This document shows, one piece after another, positions 54,672-62,382 of a DNA stretch of 64,000 nucleotides (position 1 is its first letter; each line of letters starts with the position of its first letter). Both the position numbers and the translations under genes were made by a program. Source of the stretch: a bacterium (GTDB lineage: Bacteria > Desulfobacterota > Binatia > Binatales > Binataceae); contig JADBKU010000004.1 of the NCBI GenBank assembly GCA_014896235.1, positions 35,528-99,527 of the forward strand, written 5' to 3'. Under the pieces are notes generated by a model that did no database searches, was not told the origin of the DNA, and saw only the letters and a list, made by a program, of their open reading frames with translations.

Positions 54672-56246
54672 CTAATCGCTGCCGCCGCGCGCTTTGCGCA
54701 CGCGCGACCCTTCGCTGACGGCGCCGGTCTCCTCGAAGAGTTTCGCCGGATCGATCCTGATCGCCGCGCCCGTCGGACAATTATGCACGCAGCCCATGAA
54801 GGGCAGGCCGTCGCAGAGATCGCACTTGATTGGAAACGCCGGCGGCGTATGTTCCCGGACGCCCGCGAGCGGCGCCGGTTTGCGCTTGGAGCCGCCGCCG
54901 CGCCCCGCGCCGAACAGGCGCGCCCAGAGTCCCGGCTCGCCGATATCGTGCGCCGCGGCGGGAAACGGACGGAAGAAATTGGCGTCGTTCATGACGCGCG
55001 ATTTGCGTGCCTGCGCGCGATCGAACGTCGGCGCGTCGATCATCGCGATGTTGTCGTACGGACATGCGATCGCGCAATTGCCACATCCGATGCACATCTC
55101 GTACTGGAAATAAATCTCGCCTTCGGGCCGCCGCTTGATCGCGCCGGTCGGACAACTGTTCATGCATTTGGGATCGTCGCAGTGGCGGCAGGCGCTCGGC
55201 ACCAGATAGTGGCCAAGCTTGATGCCGTTGCGAATCAGGCGGCTGCGGCCGTGCAGCGCTTCGCAGGCTTTGACGCAGTTGTCGCAATTGATGCACAGGT
55301 CGAGGTCCATCACCAGCAGCGCGTCGGCCTGAATCACGCCCAGTTGGCCACTGCGCTCGAGCAGTTCCGAAAGCTCCGGGGTGACGTTACGCTCCTGCTC
55401 GCGGCGGCGCTCGATCACCTTGCGCGCGCTCTCTTCGACCTGCGGAAAGCGCCGGCAGAGGTCAAGAAAGTCCTCACGATTGATCTTGATCAGTTCGCAT
55501 TTGCCGGCGGTGAGCACGCTGGCCCAGCGCACGCCCGTCTCGAACAGCGCCATCTCGCCGAAATATTCGCCCGCGCGCAGATAGGCGAGCACGCGATGGC
55601 TGCCGTCCTCGCGCGCGCGCACCACCTGCACGAAGCCGTCGCGCACGAGATAGAGCGCGTCGCCCGGTTCGCCCTGCGTCACAATCGGGATGCCGCGCAG
55701 GTCGTAGCGCAGGATTTCGCATTTCTCCGCAAGTTCGTTGATGCTCTCGATCGGCACGCCGCGGAACAGTTCGTTTTCGATCGCCGCGATGCGCACGGCG
55801 CGATCGCGATAGCGCCGCGCCAGCGCCTCGCGTGCGTATTGATTGATCTCGACGTGCTTCAGGGCGTGGCGCGGAATGTAGAAAATTTCCGTGTCCTCGC
55901 GCGCGACCACGTCGACCGTCCGCGGCAGGCCCCCGATCGCGCCGAGTTCGCCGAACTGGTTGCCGGCTTTGAGCGTCGCGACGAAATGCGCCTCTTCGGG
56001 GCCGCTGTCGTCACGCAAATCGACGCTGCCGGACAGGATGCAGCACAGGTCGAGTTCGTACTCGCCCTTGCGGCAGATTATCTCGCCGGCTTTGAACTCC
56101 CGCGTCCGCATCGCCGGATCCTGTTCGTACGCCTTCAAAAACGCGTCGCGTTGTTCGTCGGTGAAGCGGCTGAAAATATCGAGCGCCGTCAACCGCCGCC
56201 ACAGCAGCCACGGCGGAACGCGCTCGGTCGCGGGATCATTCGCCAC
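54672..56246 (-). CDS. cyclic-nucleotide-binding / four-cluster ferredoxin fusion protein
   Basis: A 524-residue soluble protein. Two cyclic-nucleotide-binding-type domains (about 24-140 and 156-265) are followed by a linker and a DmsB/NrfC/HybA-like ferredoxin domain. Four cysteine sets follow: 318/321/324/328, 353/356/361/365, 385/388/391/395 and 475/478/486/490. That is 16 ligands for four [4Fe-4S] clusters in the order usual for such subunits. A basic Pro/Gly-rich insert lies at 430-465. No DNA-binding domain is present, so binding of the nucleotide may alter electron transfer and not transcription. GTG start at 56246; first gene of the operon. Confidence 0.88.
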   Translation of the reverse strand: MANDPATERVPPWLLWRRLTALDIFSRFTDEQRDAFLKAYEQDPAMRTREFKAGEIICRKGEYELDLCCILSGSVDLRDDSGPEEAHFVATLKAGNQFGELGAIGGLPRTVDVVAREDTEIFYIPRHALKHVEINQYAREALARRYRDRAVRIAAIENELFRGVPIESINELAEKCEILRYDLRGIPIVTQGEPGDALYLVRDGFVQVVRAREDGSHRVLAYLRAGEYFGEMALFETGVRWASVLTAGKCELIKINREDFLDLCRRFPQVEESARKVIERRREQERNVTPELSELLERSGQLGVIQADALLVMDLDLCINCDNCVKACEALHGRSRLIRNGIKLGHYLVPSACRHCDDPKCMNSCPTGAIKRRPEGEIYFQYEMCIGCGNCAIACPYDNIAMIDAPTFDRAQARKSRVMNDANFFRPFPAAAHDIGEPGLWARLFGAGRGGGSKRKPAPLAGVREHTPPAFPIKCDLCDGLPFMGCVHNCPTGAAIRIDPAKLFEETGAVSEGSRVRKARGGSD

Positions 56247-56536
56247 AAACCGAGTAAGCCTTGGCGCGTTTTAGATGTCAATCTCGCGAACGCGCATGAA
56301 AGCCGCGAAGCGATCGTTCGCCGCGCCCGTTCCGTGCGGGACGCGACGAACGGCTTCAATAGTGCGCTAAAGCCGACCAAGCATTGCGATTTGCCATCTT
56401 AAAAGCCAATTCGCCTGTTTGAAATAGCTAATCCAATATATTTCCTAAACTAAATAAATAGGGCCATATACAATTCAAAATTCGCGCTTAATCCGGCAAA
56501 AAACGCAAACTGACGACTATAGTTGGAAAAATCGCT
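56247..56536. other. AT-rich divergent intergenic region
   Basis: No gene is supported in this stretch between the divergent redox operon and histidine kinase. It is markedly AT-richer than its surroundings around 56400-56520 and should contain the operon's minus-strand promoter, but no convincing -35/-10 pair was found for it. Confidence 0.5.
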
Positions 56537-56566
56537 TTGACACGCTCCAGCCGCGCACCTAATAAT
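56537..56566 (+). promoter_or_regulatory. candidate sigma-70 promoter for the histidine kinase
   Basis: Perfect -35 TTGACA (56537-56542), an 18-nt spacer, and AATAAT (56561-56566), 5/6 to the -10 consensus, 55 nt before the kinase start. Confidence 0.55.
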
Positions 56567-56621
56567 TCTTCCTGGATTCGCCTCCGGAAATTGCGGGTCA
56601 ACTCTCAACTGCCCGCGAAAC

Positions 56622-57854
56622 TTGGAAAGTGTGAAGAATTCGGATTTCAGCGCCGAAGAACTCAAGCTAATCGCCGATACCGCGAAGCGGCTCCAGCCAA
56701 ACCTGAAATCGCTGGCCGAGCGCTGGGCGCAAAAGTTGCCGATCGACGCGCCTGAAGACAAGCGCGCAGCGATTCGCGCCACAGTCGCGACGATGGGACT
56801 GGAATTTCTGCGTTCGTTGTTCCAGCGGCTGGCGAACGGCGACCCGGAGGGCGCGATCGCGGAATATGGCCGGATTCTGGAGCGGCAGATGCGCGAGCGG
56901 ATGCGGCCAGCTCCGGCCGGCCGCGCCAGGATCGAGGATCTCTATAATTTCTCGAAGAGCTTGCGCGACGAAGTGCGCGAAGCTTTGCTGGCGGTTCTGG
57001 ATGGCCCGCCGGAAGCCGTACTGCGGGCGCGCCTCGCCTACGCGCGCATCTGGAGCGAAGCCGCGGAAATCCTGACCATTATCTACGCGCGGCTCTACCG
57101 CGAAATCGTCGCGGAATCGGAGCGGGCTTTGATCGCGGCGCGCGACGCCGCGCTCGAAGCGTCGCGGCTCAAGTCCGCGTTCGTCGCCAACGTCACACAC
57201 GAAATCCGCACTCCGCTGAATGTCATTCTCGGCTATGCGGATCTGATGGCCGAACGGCTGGCGGAATTGCGCGACGAAAGCGCCGCCCAGTATGCCGACT
57301 CGATCCGTCGCGCGGGCAACCGCCTGCTGGCCACGATCGGCGCGATCCTCGACCTGTCGCGAATCGAATCGGGCGCCTACGAAATCAGTCCCGCGCCGAT
57401 CAGGCTGGCGACCGTGGTTGAGCGGCACGTGCGCGATCTCGACGTGCTGGCCCGCAAAAAAGGTCTCGAACTGGTGCTGAACATTGAAACGCCCGACGCG
57501 ACCGTGATGTTCGACGAGCAATGCCTCTCCAACACGATCACCAACCTGCTGCAGAACGCGATCAAATTCACCGACTCCGGCGGCGTCACGTTGCGTATTT
57601 TCCAGGAAAACGGAGGCGTCTGTCTCGAGGTGGCGGACACCGGCGTCGGAATCGATCCGCTCTATCTGCCGAATCTGTTCGAGCCGTTTTCGCAGGAGGC
57701 GATGGGCGCGACGCGGCGCTTCGAAGGCGCCGGGCTGGGACTCGCGCTGGTGAAGCGCTACGTGGAGCTGAATGGCGCTCGCGTCGATGTAAGCAGCGAA
57801 AAGCGCGCCGGCACGACTTTTCGCGTGCATTTCCCGCAAACTCTCAACGTATGA
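56622..57854 (+). CDS. soluble sensor histidine kinase with an RsbRD-type N-terminal domain
   Basis: A 410-residue cytoplasmic histidine kinase. Residues 10-165 are all-helical and resemble the RsbRD N-terminal (globin-like) sensory domain, with RWAQKLP at the start and a later KSLRDEVREALL helix. A coiled linker leads to the HisKA domain with His193 in NVTHEIRTPLN. The HATPase domain has N-box NLLQNAIKFTD, VADTGVGID, the F-box LFEPFS and GAGLGLALVKR. No response regulator is adjacent. Start is uncertain: TTG 56622 has no clear ribosome-binding site, and GTG 56631 is an alternative. Divergent from the redox operon, which suggests but does not prove control of it. Confidence 0.85.
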   Translation: MESVKNSDFSAEELKLIADTAKRLQPNLKSLAERWAQKLPIDAPEDKRAAIRATVATMGLEFLRSLFQRLANGDPEGAIAEYGRILERQMRERMRPAPAGRARIEDLYNFSKSLRDEVREALLAVLDGPPEAVLRARLAYARIWSEAAEILTIIYARLYREIVAESERALIAARDAALEASRLKSAFVANVTHEIRTPLNVILGYADLMAERLAELRDESAAQYADSIRRAGNRLLATIGAILDLSRIESGAYEISPAPIRLATVVERHVRDLDVLARKKGLELVLNIETPDATVMFDEQCLSNTITNLLQNAIKFTDSGGVTLRIFQENGGVCLEVADTGVGIDPLYLPNLFEPFSQEAMGATRRFEGAGLGLALVKRYVELNGARVDVSSEKRAGTTFRVHFPQTLNV

Positions 57855-57883
57855 CGAATCGCGCGGGCGGCGCTGTCTTGTAG

Positions 57884-57912
57884 TGGACAATCCTCCGCGC
57901 GCGGCATACATT
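57884..57912 (+). promoter_or_regulatory. candidate promoter for the RRM gene
   Basis: TGGACA (57884-57889; 5/6), 17-nt spacer and TACATT (57907-57912; 4/6). A transcript from about 57920 would have a leader of some 90 nt, containing the hairpin at 57947-57963. Confidence 0.5.
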
Positions 57913-57946
57913 AGTTTCCGTAATTGTCCGGACGCACTTTTCATTT

Positions 57947-57965
57947 AAACCCGCCTCGGGTTTTT
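57947..57965 (+). terminator. hairpin with T tract in the RRM leader
   Basis: AAACCCG (57947-57953) and CGGGTTT (57957-57963) with loop CCT, followed by TT. It may end the histidine kinase transcript, or act as an attenuator in the leader of the RRM gene if the promoter at 57884 is correct. Confidence 0.6.
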
Positions 57966-58009
57966 CTGTCTCGCGCGCTTCCCGGCCTTGATTGAAGGAG
58001 GGGCAATAG

Positions 58010-58396
58010 ATGCCCACGAAATTGTATGTAGGCAACCTCGCCTACTCGGTTACCAATGACGACCTGGAAGCGTTGTTTTCGCAGGCGGGAAAGGTCGACA
58101 GCGCCACTGTGGTAGTGGACAAATTCTCCGGCCAGTCCCGCGGTTTCGGTTTCGTCGAAATGGCGGATTCGAACGAAGCCGCCAAGGCGATCGAAGAGTT
58201 CAACGACGCTGAACTCAAGGGCCGCAATATCCGCGTTAACGAAGCGCGTCCGCGCGAGGCCGGTTCCGGACCGCGCGGGGGTGGTTTCGGCGGCGGTGGC
58301 GGCGGCGGCCGTGATCGTCGGGGCGGTGGCGGCGGCGGTCCGCGCGGTGGCGGCGGTTTCGGTGGTGGCGGCGGCGGACGCGATCGCCGCTGGTAA
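58010..58396 (+). CDS. glycine-rich RRM RNA-binding protein
   Basis: A 128-residue RNA-binding protein. One RRM occupies residues 4-80: RNP2 LYVGNL (5-10) and RNP1 SRGFGFVEM (43-51), with aromatic RNA-stacking residues Tyr6, Phe46 and Phe48. The tail (about 85-128) is a Gly-rich, RGG-type segment with Arg/Asp patches (GGRDRRGG and a final GGRDRRW). This structure matches bacterial Rbp proteins, often cold-induced RNA chaperones. A strong ribosome-binding site GGAGGGG lies 6 nt before ATG. The gene is monocistronic with its own promoter candidate and terminator. Confidence 0.95.
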   Translation: MPTKLYVGNLAYSVTNDDLEALFSQAGKVDSATVVVDKFSGQSRGFGFVEMADSNEAAKAIEEFNDAELKGRNIRVNEARPREAGSGPRGGGFGGGGGGGRDRRGGGGGGPRGGGGFGGGGGGRDRRW

Positions 58397-58409
58397 CAGC
58401 TGAACATCC

Positions 58410-58445
58410 AAGACCCGGAGCGCGCCGAACGCCGCTCCGGGTCTT
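58410..58445 (+). terminator. rho-independent terminator of the RRM gene
   Basis: AAGACCCGGAGCG (58410-58422) pairs perfectly with CGCTCCGGGTCTT (58433-58445) around a 10-nt loop, followed by CATTTTC; it starts 14 nt after the stop codon. Confidence 0.92.
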
Positions 58446-58846
58446 CATTTTCGGTCCTCCGCGGCTCGGGGCGCGTAAGCGTTTGCGGGCGTTATCGAAC
58501 CGCGCCGCGAGCGCATCAGAACGGATTTGCCGCCATCAAGGCGGACGCCGAACGCCGGATCTCATCAATCTTGAAGACCGCCAGGCTCAGTTCCTGCCAG
58601 TTCCCAGATCGCCCGAATATCCGGGCTTCACGCGGGACCGCTGGGCGATGGGCCGTCTCTCGGTACGGAAATCTTGCTTGCCCTTGAATCGCCGCGACGC
58701 CTCGGTTCGGGAACAGGCTATTTCATGGGACTTTCCGGCGAAGGCCATCCTCGAGCGCGGTTTGCCGCGCTTTTCCGCACTTTGCTATAGGTCGTGAGGT
58801 TGTCGGGCTGTTATCCGCCATACGAAACAGACCAGGAGAATCGCAA
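58446..58846. other. intergenic region without a supported gene
   Basis: About 400 bp between the RRM terminator and the next hydrolase. A 104-codon plus-strand open frame (58483-58797) exists, but its composition and lack of domain-like features speak against coding. A weak promoter candidate, TTGCCG (58762-58767), 18 nt, TATAGG (58786-58791), could serve the hydrolase. Confidence 0.45.
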
Positions 58847-59761
58847 GTGTTAAGCGCCGCCGAACAGATCGATCATCTCAAATTGTCCGCCCAGCACGCC
58901 GGATTGAACCTGCCGCAAGTCGCGCTGCCCGAATCGCATCACGTGGTAATCGGGCGGATGCGGCTGCATTATCTCGATTGGGGCGCCAAGGGACGCCATC
59001 CGATCCTTTTTCTTCACGGCGGCGGGCTGAACGCTCATACGTGGGACCTCGTGTGTCTGATGCTGCGCGAGCGCTACCACTGTATCGCGCTCGATCAGCG
59101 CGGCCACGGCGACAGCGAATGGGAGCCGACCGCGGACTATCGCTTCGAAAGCCAGGTCGCCGACCTCGAAGGTTTTATCGAAAAGCTCAAACTGACGCGC
59201 CCGCTGATCGTCGGCCATTCGATGGGCGGATTCGCCGCGATGGGCTATGCGATCCGGCACGCGGACAAGATGGCGGGGCTGGTGCTCGTCGATATCGCGC
59301 CCGAAATCGCGACGCAGGGTTCGCTGCGCATCCGCAATTTCATCAACCAGGATCGTGAACTTGATTCCGTCGAGGCGTTCGTCGAACGGGCGCTGAAATT
59401 CAATCCGATGCGCAATCGGGAGCTGTTGCGCCGCAGCCTGCTGCACAATCTCCGGCAGTTGCCGAACGGCAAGTGGACGTGGAAGCACGATCCCAAGCGC
59501 ATCTCGCCGGATTTCGAGCAGGAGCGGCGCGACCGCGTCACGCGAATCAACGACAACGCGGCGAATATCATATGTCCGGTGCTGGTGATGCGCGGCGAGC
59601 GCAGCGACGTGCTGACCGACGAAAGCGCGGAGAAATTTGCGAACTCAGTCCCGCACGGCAGGTGGATGCGGATTGCGAACGCCGGTCATACGATTCAGGG
59701 CGACAACCCGCGCGCGCTGCTCGACGCGCTTGAACCGTTTCTCGCCGAAGCCGGCATCTGA
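58847..59761 (+). CDS. alpha/beta hydrolase
   Basis: A 304-residue alpha/beta hydrolase. The oxyanion region is LFLHGGGLNAHTWD, the nucleophile Ser125 in GHSMGGFA, the acid Asp254 in RGERSDVLT and the base His281 in NAGHTIQGDNP. It resembles the hydrolase at 795-1631 around DIAPEI and KWTWKHDPKR. The upstream extension of about 30 residues before the fold is unusual but begins with a good GTG start (AGGAG about 9 nt upstream). Substrate unknown; convergent with a CoA-transferase gene. Confidence 0.9.
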   Translation: MLSAAEQIDHLKLSAQHAGLNLPQVALPESHHVVIGRMRLHYLDWGAKGRHPILFLHGGGLNAHTWDLVCLMLRERYHCIALDQRGHGDSEWEPTADYRFESQVADLEGFIEKLKLTRPLIVGHSMGGFAAMGYAIRHADKMAGLVLVDIAPEIATQGSLRIRNFINQDRELDSVEAFVERALKFNPMRNRELLRRSLLHNLRQLPNGKWTWKHDPKRISPDFEQERRDRVTRINDNAANIICPVLVMRGERSDVLTDESAEKFANSVPHGRWMRIANAGHTIQGDNPRALLDALEPFLAEAGI

Positions 59762-59779
59762 CGCCGCCGGCGCGGCGGA

Positions 59780-61006
59780 TCAGGTCTCGCCGCGCCGGAG
59801 CACGCCGCGCGTTTCGAGATCGCGCACGCGCTCTTCCGAATAGCCGAGCAGGCCGGTCAGCACCTCGCGGTTATGCTCGCCCATCAGCGGAGCGTCGAGC
59901 GCGAGCGGCTCGGGAAAATCCGAGAAGCGCAGCGCGAATCCCGGAACGTCGAACTCGCCAAGGATGCGATCGCGAATGGTCCTAACTGTGCCGCGCTCGC
60001 GCAGGTGCGGATGGCGCACCGCTTCTTCCACCGACAGCACCGGTGCCATCGGCACGCGCTGTTCGCGCATGGCCGCGATCGCGTCGTCGTCGCTCGGCAT
60101 CGAGCGAATCCAGCTTTCGATCGTGTCGATCAGCGCGTCGAGATTGCGGAGCCGGGCGTCGTTGGTCGCAAAGCGCGGATCGTCGGCCAGTTCCGGCTGG
60201 CCCATCGCGGCGCACAACTTCCGCCAGTGCTGCTGGAGCGGCGCAATTATGATGATGTAGCGGTCGCGGCCGCGAAAAACGCCCGCCGGAACTGCGTACC
60301 ACGAGTGCAATCCTGAGCGGGTCGGCCGGATTTCGCCGCGGCTTAGCGAATGCGTCTCGACGCTGGCCTCGTGGTAGTGGAAATAGGTGTCGAGCAGGGA
60401 TATATCGAGATGCTGGCCGCGCCCGGTGCGCTCGCGGTAGAGCAGCGCTGCGCAGATCGCGCCCATCGCGTGGACGCCGGTCGAAACGTCGCCGATCGCG
60501 ATCATCGGAAAATAGGGCGCGCCATCCTTTTCCCCGCCCATCGAGGTGACGCCCGCATACGCGGCGCCGAGAAAATCGAACCCAGGCTCCAGCGCCAGCG
60601 GTCCGGTCTGGCCGAAGGCCGATATCGAGCACATCACGATTTTCGGATTGATCGCGCGCACGGTCTCGTAACCGAGGCCGAGCCGATCGATCACGCCGGG
60701 CGCGAAATTCTGCACCAGCACGTCGACCTTCGCGGCGAGCTCGCGCAGAATCGCTCGCGCTTCGGGGTTTTTCGGATCGACGCAAACGTCTTTTTTGCCG
60801 CGATTATGCTGCACGAAATAGCCGCTGCGTTCGCCGACGCGCACCGGTCCGAGGCGCCCCGGGTCGCCGTCCGGCGCCAGTTCTATCTTGATCACTTCGG
60901 CGCCCATCTCGGCGAGCATCAGCGTCGCCGTGGGTCCCGCCACCACCTGGGTGAAATCAAGCACGCGATAACCGTCAAGCACGTGCCGGCCAATGCCCGG
61001 ATTCAT
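59780..61006 (-). CDS. CoA transferase, family III (CaiB/BaiF)
   Basis: A 408-residue family III CoA-transferase, forming interlocked dimers and moving CoA between carboxylic acids. Signatures: LDGYRVLDFTQVVAGPTATLMLAEMGAEVIKIE, VLVQNFAPGVIDRLGLGYE and IGDVSTGVHAMGAICAALLYRERTGRGQ. The Asp of GDVSTG occupies the catalytic Asp position. ATG 61006 has GGAGG 5 nt upstream. It is 39 nt after its close paralogue on the same strand; they may be a heterodimer or act on different acids. Confidence 0.93.
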   Translation of the reverse strand: MNPGIGRHVLDGYRVLDFTQVVAGPTATLMLAEMGAEVIKIELAPDGDPGRLGPVRVGERSGYFVQHNRGKKDVCVDPKNPEARAILRELAAKVDVLVQNFAPGVIDRLGLGYETVRAINPKIVMCSISAFGQTGPLALEPGFDFLGAAYAGVTSMGGEKDGAPYFPMIAIGDVSTGVHAMGAICAALLYRERTGRGQHLDISLLDTYFHYHEASVETHSLSRGEIRPTRSGLHSWYAVPAGVFRGRDRYIIIIAPLQQHWRKLCAAMGQPELADDPRFATNDARLRNLDALIDTIESWIRSMPSDDDAIAAMREQRVPMAPVLSVEEAVRHPHLRERGTVRTIRDRILGEFDVPGFALRFSDFPEPLALDAPLMGEHNREVLTGLLGYSEERVRDLETRGVLRRGET

Positions 61007-61045
61007 AGTTGCCTCCACGGTCTGGCGTAAGGTCGAGAATGGTGG

Positions 61046-62272
61046 TCAGCGTTCGCCGCGATGCAGCACGCCTTTGGCTTCGAGCGCCCGCACCTGCTCG
61101 GGCGCGTAGCCGAGATGGCGCATGAGCACCTGCTCGTTGTGCTCGCCGAGCGTCGGCGCCTGAAGTTCGAGCGTGCGTGGAAATTCCGAAAAGCGCAGCG
61201 GAAACCCCGGCACATCGAATTCGCCGAGTATCCGGTCGCGCACCCGACGCACGGTGCCGCGCTGGCGCAGATGTGGATGGTTCATCGCCTCTTCGAGCGT
61301 CAGCACGGGCGCGAAGGGCACGCGATGCTCGCGCAGCGCGGCCATTACCGCGTCGTCGTCCGGCAACGACGCGATCCATCCCTCGGTCAGCGCGACAAGT
61401 TCGTCCAGATGCGCGACGCGGGCGGAATTGTCGGCAAAGCGCGGATCGTTGGTGAGTTCCGGACGGCCCATCGCGGCGCACAGTTTCGCCCACAGATGAT
61501 CGATCTGGGCGAAGATGACGAAATAACGATCGCGTCCTTTGAAGATGCCGGCCGGCGCGGTGTAGGTCGCATGGCTGCCCATCCGTTTCGGCCGGATCGC
61601 GCCGCCGCTCAGGCTTTGAAGCTGCACCGGCGCCTCGTGATAGTGGAAATAGCTATCGAGCAAAGCGCAATCGATATATTGTCCCTTGCCAGTGCGCTCA
61701 CGATAGAGCAGCGCGCAGGCGACCGCGCCGAGCGCGTGAACGCCGGTCGAAACGTCGCCGATCGCGATAGTCGGCACGATCGGCTGGCCGTCGGGCAAGC
61801 CAATCATGTGGAGCGTGCCGGCATACGCGGCGCCGCTCCAATCGAATCCCGGTTCATGCGCCAGCGGTCCGGTCTGGCCGAACGCCGACACCGAGCACAT
61901 CACCACCCGCGGATTGAGTTTGCTGACGACATCGTAGCCGAGTCCGAGGCGTGCGATCACGCCGGGCGCGAAATTCTCGACGATAACGTCCACCTTCGAC
62001 GCCAGCTCCTTCAGAATCGCCAAACCTTCGGGACTTTTCGCGTCCAGGCACAGGCTCTGCTTGCCGCGATTATGCTGGACGAAATAGCCGCTGCGGCCGT
62101 CTTTCTGCACCGGCCAGACGCGGCTCGGATCGCCGGCCGGCGCGACCTCGACCTTGATTACCTCGGCGCCCATTTCCGCCATCATCAGGGTCACTGTCGG
62201 CCCGGCGACGAATTGGGTGAAATCGAGGACTTTGTACCCTTCGAGAACGTGAATCGGATTCGCTGCGCTCAT
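61046..62272 (-). CDS. CoA transferase, family III (CaiB/BaiF), tandem paralogue
   Basis: A 408-residue family III CoA-transferase with the same length and many of the same blocks as the gene at 59780: VLEGYKVLDFTQFVAGPT, VIVENFAPGVIARLGLGYD, GDVSTGVHALGAVACALLYRERTGKGQ and the C-terminal VLTLEEAMNHPHLRQRGTV. The catalytic Asp is retained in GDVSTG. GGGGAG is 5 nt before ATG. First gene of a two-gene unit; downstream of the drug exporter on the other side of a 110-bp gap, same strand. Confidence 0.93.
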   Translation of the reverse strand: MSAANPIHVLEGYKVLDFTQFVAGPTVTLMMAEMGAEVIKVEVAPAGDPSRVWPVQKDGRSGYFVQHNRGKQSLCLDAKSPEGLAILKELASKVDVIVENFAPGVIARLGLGYDVVSKLNPRVVMCSVSAFGQTGPLAHEPGFDWSGAAYAGTLHMIGLPDGQPIVPTIAIGDVSTGVHALGAVACALLYRERTGKGQYIDCALLDSYFHYHEAPVQLQSLSGGAIRPKRMGSHATYTAPAGIFKGRDRYFVIFAQIDHLWAKLCAAMGRPELTNDPRFADNSARVAHLDELVALTEGWIASLPDDDAVMAALREHRVPFAPVLTLEEAMNHPHLRQRGTVRRVRDRILGEFDVPGFPLRFSEFPRTLELQAPTLGEHNEQVLMRHLGYAPEQVRALEAKGVLHRGER

Positions 62273-62382
62273 GCGGTCTCCCCTTGACCACGGCCTGAAA
62301 CTTCGACGCGGCCGTCCGCCCCGTTTCTCTATACCACTTCGGACGTGAAATTAGATGCCGCCATCGATCGTTAAAGCGATCG

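Noticed and set aside
54546..56402. Plus-strand open frame of 618 codons opposite the FeS/cyclic-nucleotide gene
   Set aside because: His/Arg-rich sequence with no domain; the minus strand encodes 16 correctly spaced cluster cysteines.
58483..58797. Plus-strand 104-codon frame between the RRM and hydrolase genes
   Set aside because: Composition unlike neighbouring genes, no ribosome-binding site, no recognisable domain.
61061..62287. Plus-strand open frame of 408 codons opposite a CoA-transferase
   Set aside because: A mirror of the CoA-transferase reading frame without any family signature.
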